Shown here: positions 10,492 to 17,429 of the stretch, piece after piece
Layout of the letters: each line of letters starts with the position of its first letter
How positions within the stretch are numbered: the first letter of the stretch is position 1
Assembly: GCA_021793335.1 (NCBI GenBank)
Contig: JAJYSW010000003.1
Span: forward strand, 27,801-45,229
Direction of reading: 5' to 3'
Length of the DNA stretch: 17,429 bases
Source of the DNA: Actinomycetes bacterium
GTDB taxonomy: Bacteria; Actinomycetota; Actinomycetes; Mycobacteriales; Micromonosporaceae
Position numbers and translations under genes: made by a program
Notes under the pieces: model-generated
Told to the model about the DNA's origin: nothing
The model's input: only the letters and a program-made list of their open reading frames with translations
Databases searched by the model: none

Positions 10492-10522
10492 TTGACAACG
10501 GTTTGCCGGTAAGCGCTAGTCG
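10492..10522 (+). promoter_or_regulatory. Candidate lsr2 promoter
   Basis: A consensus -35 TTGACA is at 10492-10497. The best -10 at a plausible distance is TAGTCG at 10517-10522, with a long 19-bp spacer. A second possible -10, TATGCT, lies upstream at 10480-10485. The surrounding leader (10348-10500) is clearly more AT-rich than the rest of the window. Confidence 0.4.
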
Positions 10523-10545
10523 CTGCTCATCGAGAGGAATTTGCC

Positions 10546-10896
10546 ATGGCGAAGAAGACACAGGTCATCCTGATCGACGATATCGACGGCGGCAAGGCTG
10601 AGGAGACCGTCAAATTCGCTATCGACGGACAAGCCTACGAGATCGACCTTTCCACTGCGCACGCCAATGAACTCCGTGAGTCCCTGGCGAAATTCCAGGA
10701 GGCCGGGACCCGACTCGGTCGGTACACGGTGGGCACCGCCCGTGGCCCGGCCCGGGGCGCCTCGACCCGTCGTCTCGCGGTCGACCGCGAGCAGAACAGG
10801 GCCATCCGCGAGTGGGCCGAGCGCAACGGCAAGAAGGTCTCGCCCCGCGGCCGTATTCCGCAGAGCATCGTCGAGGAATACAACGCGGCGCACTGA
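10546..10896 (+). CDS. lsr2: Lsr2 nucleoid-associated protein
   Basis: Lsr2 is the actinobacterial counterpart of H-NS. It bridges DNA and silences AT-rich and horizontally acquired genes. The 116-residue protein shows the N-terminal dimerisation domain MAKKTQVILIDDIDGG...AEETVKFAIDGQAYEIDLS (1-36). The C-terminal DNA-binding domain runs from about 75, with IREWAERNG (87-95) and the minor-groove RGR at 101-103 in SPRGRIPQSIVEEY. All functional parts are present. The ATG at 10546 has GAGAGGA at 10532-10538 with a 7-nt spacer. It lies between lysS and clpC, as in mycobacteria. The AT-rich leader upstream could be a target for autoregulation, which is an inference. Confidence 0.96.
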   Translation: MAKKTQVILIDDIDGGKAEETVKFAIDGQAYEIDLSTAHANELRESLAKFQEAGTRLGRYTVGTARGPARGASTRRLAVDREQNRAIREWAERNGKKVSPRGRIPQSIVEEYNAAH

Positions 10897-10916
10897 GCGC
10901 TCGCCACGTTCGGCTG

Positions 10917-10950
10917 AACGCCCGCTCCCCGCTTCGGGGCCGCGGGCGTT
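10917..10950 (+). terminator. Hairpin terminator after lsr2
   Basis: A 9-bp AACGCCCGC/GCGGGCGTT stem (10917-10925 with 10942-10950) encloses a second CCCCG/CGGGG stem (10927-10931 with 10935-10939). A short T stretch follows. It begins 21 nt after the lsr2 stop. Confidence 0.7.
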
Positions 10951-11260
10951 TCGCGCTTCCGGGCTTCGGGTAGGCCGAAACGGCCGACTTTTGCCGACCG
11001 TCACCGGGGCGGGGCACCATTGGCTCAGTGCCATCGACGGAACGGAGGCGGCATTGCGCTCACAGCGAACGTTTTCTCTGGGGGAATGCATTACCAGGCA
11101 CGCTTGTTGTCACCCACGTGGCACCCGTCCTCCGAGGGCTCGGGAGATAAGGTGTACCTACAGGGTTTTGCAAGCCACGACCAGTATTGACGACAAGTAG
11201 CGGCGCCCGCCTAGGCGAGCGTGCGAGCCGTAGACTTTGCAGTGCGAGGAGCAGAAGCGC
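10951..11260 (+). promoter_or_regulatory. lsr2-clpC intergenic region with candidate clpC promoter
   Basis: This stretch of about 310 nt has no convincing gene. The best promoter element is TAGACT at 11231-11236, which would start transcription near 11243 and leave a very short leader with the clpC ribosome binding site (GAGGAG, 11246-11251). No normal -35 accompanies it. A perfect palindrome CGCCTAGGCG (11208-11217) sits where the -35 would be. An 8-bp palindrome CCACGTGG lies at about 11114-11121. No function is demonstrated for either. Confidence 0.35.
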
Positions 11261-13873
<2,613 letters not shown>

Positions 13874-13902
13874 TCCTCGGCCACCGAATACGAGCAGCAT
13901 GA

Positions 13903-13942
13903 GGCGGGGCGGAACCGGAACCGGTTCCGTCCCGCCGTTTTT
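13903..13942 (+). terminator. Strong intrinsic terminator between clpC and cutA
   Basis: A 14-bp stem (13903-13916 with 13923-13936) contains one G-U pair on the plus strand, encloses a 6-nt loop, and is followed by G and five Ts (13938-13942). The G-U pair would be a C-A mismatch on the other strand, so it works in the plus direction. It is the only terminator in the window with a full T-tract outside the RNA unit, and it ends 13 nt before the cutA start codon. Confidence 0.85.
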
Positions 13943-13955
13943 GAGAGGAGAGGCT

Positions 13956-14291
13956 GTGGCACAGGCACCGAATCCCGAACCGATCTGCGAGGTCGTGGTG
14001 ACCGGCCCGCGCACCAGTCTGATGCAGGGCATGATCGAGACGCTGCTCAATGAGCGCCTGATCGCGTGCGGGCAGCGCTCGGACTGGGTGCAGTCGACGT
14101 ACCGCTGGGAGGGTGAGCTGGAGCATCAGCCGGAGGAGCGCATCCGTTTTCATACGCGGGCGTCGCTGGTGCCGACGATCATCGCCCGGGTCGATGAACT
14201 GCATCCCTACGATGTGCCGTGCGTGATCGCCCTGCCGGTGACGGCCGCCAACCCCGCCTACCACCAATGGGTGATCACCGAGACGGTCTGA
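13956..14291 (+). CDS. cutA: CutA-family divalent-cation tolerance protein
   Basis: CutA is a small, very stable trimeric protein with a ferredoxin-like fold, linked in Escherichia coli to copper tolerance. Its molecular role is unclear. The 111-residue protein shows the family pattern LLNERLIACGQ (30-40), VQSTYRWEGEL (45-55), EERIRFHT (60-67), DELHPYDVPCVIALPV (80-95) and NPAYHQWV (99-106). The usual CVN after the conserved alanine is CGQ here, the usual KT is HT, and the usual PE is PC. These changes place it among divergent actinobacterial members. The GTG at 13956 is chosen because GAGAGGAG lies just upstream (13943-13950) and similarity starts after it. The frame is open further upstream but overlaps clpC and the terminator. 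Expression must contend with the terminator immediately upstream. Confidence 0.85.
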   Translation: MAQAPNPEPICEVVVTGPRTSLMQGMIETLLNERLIACGQRSDWVQSTYRWEGELEHQPEERIRFHTRASLVPTIIARVDELHPYDVPCVIALPVTAANPAYHQWVITETV

Positions 14292-14499
14292 GCCCCGCCT
14301 CCCGGCCAAGGCCGCATCGCTCGGCCGGGGCGGTGTTCACGACGGCTGCGGTCGCGGCCTCGCGCGTGAGGCCCGTTCCAGCGCGGAAGGGGCCCGCTCG
14401 GGGCGGTGGGATCGTGTCGATCGGCATGGCACGGCGACGGTGCGACTTCATGAGGAGCCGGCCGTGATCGCGGCCGGGCCACGGGGGCGCGCAGCGAGA
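14292..14499. other. Intergenic region after cutA, no gene recognised
   Basis: Translations here are arginine-rich frames with no ribosome binding site or family resemblance. I see no RNA gene or repeat in this stretch. The tRNA-Ser terminator begins at its right edge. Confidence 0.5.
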
Positions 14500-14529
14500 G
14501 GCCGACCGGTCCGGAGGGACCGATCGGCC
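14500..14529 (-). terminator. Terminator of the tRNA-Ser transcript
   Basis: A 13-bp stem (14529-14517 with 14512-14500) and 4-nt loop lies 31 nt beyond the encoded CCA end. One position forms a U-G pair on the minus strand but a C-A mismatch on the plus strand, so the hairpin is directional and fits the tRNA. A smaller GCGGGC/GCCCGC hairpin lies at 14539-14552. Confidence 0.65.
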
Positions 14530-14560
14530 GATGTCTCTGCGGGCGAGCCCGCGCATGTCG

Positions 14561-14648
14561 TGGCGGAGGATAGGGGATTCGAACCCCTGAGGGCGTTAAC
14601 CCAACCCGCTTTCCAAGCGAGCGCACTAGGCCACTATGCGAATCCTCC
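14561..14648 (-). tRNA. tRNA-Ser (anticodon GGA)
   Basis: The minus strand folds into a class II tRNA of 88 nt including an encoded CCA end. The 7-bp acceptor stem is GGAGGAT with ATCCTCC. The anticodon loop is TTGGAAA with anticodon GGA, reading UCC and UCU. A long variable arm follows the anticodon stem, and the T arm contains GGTTCGAATCC. The long variable arm and the anticodon both indicate serine. A TAAGCT -10 on the minus strand (14656-14661) lies 7 nt before the mature 5' end. Confidence 0.96.
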
Positions 14649-14655
14649 GCCGGGA

Positions 14656-14661
14656 AGCTTA
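14656..14661 (-). promoter_or_regulatory. -10 element of tRNA-Ser
   Basis: TAAGCT on the minus strand is followed by 7 nt and the mature 5' end of tRNA-Ser, so transcription may start at or very near the mature end. No consensus -35 is seen. Confidence 0.45.
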
Positions 14662-14731
14662 CCCGACGCCGTTCTCGGCCGCCCACAGGGTGAGCGGCGG
14701 TGACGTCCATGACGTGAACACCGTGCCCGCC

Positions 14732-14760
14732 TTGGGCGGATCGGCTCGGTGGGGTAGGCT
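14732..14760 (+). promoter_or_regulatory. Promoter of the SRP RNA / tRNA-Thr unit
   Basis: A -35 TTGGGC (14732-14737) and a -10 TAGGCT (14755-14760) are separated by 17 bp. The first base of the terminal SRP RNA stem, G14768, lies 7 nt after the -10. Confidence 0.65.
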
Positions 14761-14767
14761 ATTGCCC

Positions 14768-14852
14768 GTCCCTCACGCGGCGTTATCTCGTGAACCTCCC
14801 CAGGGCCGGAAGGCAGCAAGGATAAGCGGGCTCTGATGGGTGCGTGAGGGAC
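14768..14852 (+). ncRNA. ffs: Bacterial small signal recognition particle RNA
   Basis: This is the 4.5S-type RNA that binds Ffh and directs membrane proteins to the translocon. The terminal stem pairs GTCCCTCACGC (14768-14778) with GCGTGAGGGAC (14842-14852), a perfect 11-bp match. The conserved Ffh-binding part GGCCGGAAGGCAGCAAGG lies at about 14804-14821, followed by ATAAGC, as in bacterial SRP RNAs. The length of about 85 nt is normal for the small form. It has its own promoter, and only two bases separate its stem from the downstream tRNA-Thr. Confidence 0.93.
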
Positions 14853-14854
14853 CC

Positions 14855-14927
14855 GCCGCCTTAGCTCAGTCGGCAGAGCGTGTTACTCGTAATAACAAGG
14901 TCGTCGGTTCGATTCCGACAGGCGGCT
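14855..14927 (+). tRNA. tRNA-Thr (anticodon CGT)
   Basis: The 73-nt sequence folds as a standard tRNA. The acceptor stem pairs GCCGCCT with AGGCGGC, the D arm contains TAGCTCAGTCGGCAGAGC, the anticodon stem pairs TGTTA with TAACA around loop CTCGTAA, and the T arm pairs GTCGG with CCGAC. Anticodon CGT reads the threonine codon ACG. The CCA end is not encoded. It starts two bases after the SRP RNA stem, so both are likely cut from one transcript. Confidence 0.96.
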
Positions 14928-14932
14928 CTGTC

Positions 14933-14957
14933 AAGGCCCTGGAGACAGGGCCTTTTT
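14933..14957 (+). terminator. Terminator of the SRP RNA / tRNA-Thr unit
   Basis: AAGGCCCT (14933-14940) and AGGGCCTT (14947-14954) form an 8-bp stem with a 6-nt loop, running into a five-T tract (14953-14957). It lies 5 nt after the tRNA and closes the unit. Confidence 0.85.
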
Positions 14958-15112
14958 CGTGCCCGCACACCGCGCACCTCGCGGCACTCCTTTCACATTC
15001 CGTCCCACTGCCCACGGCAGTTTCGGGCGATGCTTCCACAACACCTGGCACGGCGCTTTCTTCACCAACAGCGCTCAACGACGCGAACCAAGGAAAAACA
15101 TGAGGAACACTA

Positions 15113-15141
15113 TGGACGAGGGTGGGCAGGGTCGGTAACAT
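15113..15141 (+). promoter_or_regulatory. Candidate promoter of the globin operon
   Basis: TGGACG (15113-15118) and TAACAT (15136-15141) are separated by 17 bp, upstream of the strong ribosome binding site of the truncated haemoglobin gene. The flanking region 14958-15112 holds no gene that I can support. Confidence 0.4.
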
Positions 15142-15180
15142 CTGGCTTCGGATGAGACCGAACATTGAGGAAAGGCCCGT

Positions 15181-15558
15181 ATGAATACCACAGATGCACC
15201 ATCGTTGCCCGCCTATGAAAGAATCGGCGGCGCTCCGGCCGTCACCGAGGCCGTCGAGCGTTTCTACCGCCGACTCCTCGCCGATGACGAGCTGTCCGGC
15301 TTCTTCACCGACACCGACCTGCCGCAGCTCAAACGCCACCAGGTCGCCTTGATCTCCCAGGTTCTCGACGGCCCCAAATCCTACGGCGGCCGCGCGCTCG
15401 CCGAGGCCCACCGTGGCATGGACATCACCCCCGGCCAGTACAAGGCGGTCGGCGCGCACCTCACCGCCGTACTCGAAGAACTCGAAGTCCCGCGCGACAT
15501 CATCGACTCGGTCGAGCAAGTCCTCGCCTCGGTCGCCCCGGACATCGTGGAAGCATGA
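15181..15558 (+). CDS. Group I truncated haemoglobin (trHbN type)
   Basis: The 125-residue protein is a 2-on-2 globin of group I. Members such as Mycobacterium tuberculosis trHbN oxidise nitric oxide to nitrate using bound oxygen. Landmarks are the Gly-Gly of the AB corner in YERIGGAPAV (12-21), FYRRLLADDELSGFF (28-42) with B10 Tyr29, Gln54 in LKRHQVAL, and the proximal haem ligand His77 in EAHRGMDI. Tyr29 and Gln54 correspond to Tyr33 and Gln58 of M. tuberculosis trHbN, which stabilise bound oxygen, so NO dioxygenase activity is plausible. The ATG has a strong GAGGAAAGG at 15167-15175. It is the first gene of an apparent operon with a flavohaemoglobin 10 nt downstream. That protein carries a reductase and could also serve this globin. 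Confidence 0.93.
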   Translation: MNTTDAPSLPAYERIGGAPAVTEAVERFYRRLLADDELSGFFTDTDLPQLKRHQVALISQVLDGPKSYGGRALAEAHRGMDITPGQYKAVGAHLTAVLEELEVPRDIIDSVEQVLASVAPDIVEA

Positions 15559-15568
15559 TCCCGAACAC

Positions 15569-16681
15569 ATGATCAACGCCGACAGGCTGAAAAAGAACTG
15601 GAGCCTGGTCGCCGCCCACGGCGAGCAGGTCCCCCTGTACTTCTACTCCACGCTCTTCCTCACCCACCCCGAAGTCCGCGACATGTTCCCGATGAACATG
15701 GCCGCACAGCGCGACAAGCTCGTGACCGCCCTGGGGGCCGCGGTCAGCAACGTCGACACGCTCGACCGGATCGTGCCGCACCTCCAGCAGCTCGGCCGCG
15801 ACCACCGCAAGTTCGGGGCGCTCCGCGAGCACTATCCCGCCGTCGGACAGGCGCTGATGGCCACCCTCGAACACTTCAGCGGCCCGCACTGGACCCCCGC
15901 CGTCGCCTCCGACTGGGCTGCGGCGTACGACCTTGTCGCCGAGGTCATGACCGACGCGGCCGAGGAGGCCGCGCACCGCACCCCCGCCTGGTGGGAGGCC
16001 GAAGTCGTCGCGCACGACAGGCGCGACCTCGACACCGCCGTGATCACCATCGCCACGGCGCCCCGTCTCGACTATCTGCCGGGGCAGTCGATCACGCTCT
16101 GCACGAACTGGCGGCCCCGCGTCTGGCGTTACTACACGCCGGCGAACGCGCCCCGAGCCGACGGCACCATCGACCTCCACGTCCGCGCCGTCGACGGCGG
16201 CCAGGTGTCGACGGCCCTGGTCTCCCTCGCGCAGGTCGGCGACCGTGTCCGCGTGGGCCCGGCCGTGGGGACCGGCCTGGTCATGCGCCGGGACGCCCCG
16301 CCGCGCCCGATCGTCATGCTCGCCGGCGGCACCGGTCTGGCTCCCATGAAGGCCCTGGTCGAACAGGTCGCCGCCGCGCCGCGGCCGGTCGCGCTCTACT
16401 GGGGGGCCCGCTCCGCGACAGCCCTGTACGACCTGGATCCGATGCGGGCCATGGCCGCGAAGTACGACTGGCTCGATTTCGTGCCCTGCGCCGACGAGGA
16501 CCTCTTCGGGCACGGCGTCCCCTTCGGTTCCCCGGCGGAGCTCGCCCTCGCCCACGGCCGCTGCACCGGCGCCGAGATCTACTTGTGCGGGCCCTCGGGG
16601 ATGGTCGAGGCGAGCCGGCGCCTCTTGGTCGGCTCAGGTGTCCTGGACGGCGCGATCCACTACGAGTCCTTGGGCGAGTGA
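15569..16681 (+). CDS. Flavohaemoglobin-type NO dioxygenase (globin plus FAD/NAD reductase)
   Basis: The 370-residue protein fuses a globin domain (about 1-137) to a ferredoxin-NADP reductase-like module. In the globin part, YFYSTLF has B10 Tyr26, the E-helix has Gln47, GRDHRKFG has proximal His79, and REHYPAVG has Tyr89. These correspond to Tyr29, Gln53, His85 and Tyr95 of Escherichia coli Hmp. In the reductase part, RYYTPANAP (187-195) is the FAD motif, GGTGLAPM (253-260) and YLCGPSGM (338-345) bind NAD(P)H, and the C-terminus IHYESLGE resembles Hmp. Such enzymes convert NO and oxygen to nitrate. It is somewhat shorter than Hmp (about 396). The start is ATG 15569. The frame is open further upstream, but that part overlaps trHb in another frame. 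The mini-ORF MIPNT bridges the two genes by two ATGA overlaps. Confidence 0.9.
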   Translation: MINADRLKKNWSLVAAHGEQVPLYFYSTLFLTHPEVRDMFPMNMAAQRDKLVTALGAAVSNVDTLDRIVPHLQQLGRDHRKFGALREHYPAVGQALMATLEHFSGPHWTPAVASDWAAAYDLVAEVMTDAAEEAAHRTPAWWEAEVVAHDRRDLDTAVITIATAPRLDYLPGQSITLCTNWRPRVWRYYTPANAPRADGTIDLHVRAVDGGQVSTALVSLAQVGDRVRVGPAVGTGLVMRRDAPPRPIVMLAGGTGLAPMKALVEQVAAAPRPVALYWGARSATALYDLDPMRAMAAKYDWLDFVPCADEDLFGHGVPFGSPAELALAHGRCTGAEIYLCGPSGMVEASRRLLVGSGVLDGAIHYESLGE

Positions 16682-16697
16682 AAGAGGACGTATGACG

Positions 16698-17303
16698 ATG
16701 TACAGCTACCGTTCCACCGGCTCCAAGGTGACCGCCGGACAGGTCAACAATGCCAGGTTCCCGATGACGAGCCTGACGCGCCGCGGCTACCAGCCCGATG
16801 AGGTCCACCGATTCCTCGAGAAGGTCGCCGACGAGCTGGCCAGCCGAGATCAGCGCGAGGCCGCGCTCCAGGCCGATGCCGACAAGCTCCGCGAGGCGCT
16901 GCGGTCATGGCAGTCGCAGGAGAGCGACAAACGGCTCCGGCAGAGCGTGCAGACGCCGACGTCGAACGCGGTCATGCTCGTCGCGCGGGCGCAGCAGCAG
17001 GCCGAGAGCTATGTCGATCAGGCCCAGCACTACTCGCGGCAGATCATCGGGCAGGCGCGGTCTCAGGCCGCCGAGCTCATGCAGCGCGCCCAGGAGCAGG
17101 CCGAGGCCGAGGCCGAGCGGGCCGTGGCCGAATACCGGGACCAGAACCGGGGCCACGATGACGACGAGGCCGAGGAACGTCTCGGGCGGCTGGTCAAGGC
17201 CCGCAGCTTCCTCGAAGCGGTCGAGGTCGCCGAGGAGCAGCTGCGCCTCACCAGGGAGCACCTGGAGACCGAGGTCGCGAAGCTCATGCCGCCGGAGGAC
17301 TGA
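16698..17303 (+). CDS. DivIVA-domain coiled-coil protein
   Basis: The 201-residue protein begins with a DivIVA-type membrane-targeting and dimerisation region, VNNARFPMTSLTRRGYQPDEVHRFLEKVADEL (about 16-47). The F...GY..DEV..FL pattern is diagnostic. The rest is Glu/Gln/Ala/Arg-rich helix typical of coiled coils, with a short acidic break (HDDDEAEE, near 155) before a final helix. DivIVA proteins mark cell poles or septa and organise growth. This one is shorter than the principal actinobacterial DivIVA/Wag31 and is probably an accessory paralogue. Two ATGs occur at 16692 and 16698. The second is preferred because AGAGGA (16683-16688) is 9 nt away, against 3 nt for the first. It starts 16 nt after the flavohaemoglobin stop on the same strand and is probably co-transcribed with it. 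Confidence 0.82.
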   Translation: MYSYRSTGSKVTAGQVNNARFPMTSLTRRGYQPDEVHRFLEKVADELASRDQREAALQADADKLREALRSWQSQESDKRLRQSVQTPTSNAVMLVARAQQQAESYVDQAQHYSRQIIGQARSQAAELMQRAQEQAEAEAERAVAEYRDQNRGHDDDEAEERLGRLVKARSFLEAVEVAEEQLRLTREHLETEVAKLMPPED

Positions 17304-17346
17304 GCCGCTGTCGGTCTGAGCCGCCGCCGGCCTCGCAGCCGCCCGC

Positions 17347-17386
17347 GGCGAGACCGGGCCCCGGATTCGCCGGGCCCGGTCTCGCC
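17347..17386 (+). terminator. Terminator after the DivIVA-domain gene
   Basis: A perfect 15-bp stem (17347-17361 with 17372-17386) and a 10-nt loop lies 43 nt after the stop. There is no T-tract. It closes the globin operon. A convergent gene beyond the window edge could share it. Confidence 0.7.
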
Positions 17387-17429
17387 GGGCGGGCGCTCGG
17401 GTCCGAGGCCCTGCTCGGGCGGCGTCGCC

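Noticed and set aside
15413..15568. In-frame upstream extension of the flavohaemoglobin
   Set aside because: It lies inside the truncated haemoglobin gene in another frame and is Ser/Arg/Pro-rich. The globin domain starts normally at ATG 15569.

Overview
The window comes from the chromosome of a GC-rich actinomycete. The evidence is strong G/C bias at third codon positions, an Lsr2 nucleoid protein, the lysS-lsr2-clpC gene order known from actinobacteria such as mycobacteria, a mycothiol-family (MDMPI-like) protein and a DivIVA-domain protein. I cannot name a genus. Nearly everything is vertically inherited-looking housekeeping or stress-defence content. I see no CRISPR array, transposase, phage gene or integration site.

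Layout. (1) 336-2405: sucC-sucD, the two subunits of succinyl-CoA synthetase, closed by a hairpin terminator. (2) 2491-4438, minus strand: murB (cell-wall precursor synthesis) followed by a tandem VOC-domain protein. (3) 4486-5229: a gene divergent from murB encoding an MDMPI/DinB-fold protein that has lost its metal ligands. (4) 5474-6568: an orphan sugar-ABC ATPase of the MsiK/UgpC type, behind a LacI-type operator and two candidate promoters. (5) 6740-8779: amrS and amrB, two of the three parts of the AmmeMemoRadiSam system, preceded by a possible 27-residue leaderless leader ORF. (6) 8842-13873: lysS, lsr2 and clpC. (7) 13956-14291: cutA, starting immediately after a strong terminator hairpin. 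(8) 14561-14954: tRNA-Ser(GGA) on the minus strand, then a compact plus-strand RNA unit of promoter, SRP RNA, tRNA-Thr(CGT) and terminator. (9) 15181-17303: an apparent operon of a group I truncated haemoglobin, a flavohaemoglobin-type NO dioxygenase and a DivIVA-domain coiled-coil protein, closed by a 15-bp stem terminator.

How the genes work together. Regions 1, 2 and 6 are core metabolism, wall synthesis, translation, chromatin and proteolysis. Region 9 looks like a nitric-oxide detoxification operon in which the flavohaemoglobin carries its own reductase and could also reduce the truncated globin. The linked DivIVA-like protein is unexplained. Region 4 fits a shared ATPase serving distant carbohydrate importers under sugar control.

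A recurring signal is a TANNNT -10 element exactly 7 nt before a start codon: murB, the VOC gene, the leader ORF before amrS, and lysS. The same geometry precedes the SRP RNA. It implies leaderless mRNAs and fixes several start codons. All statements rest on reading the sequence. No database search or folding calculation was run.
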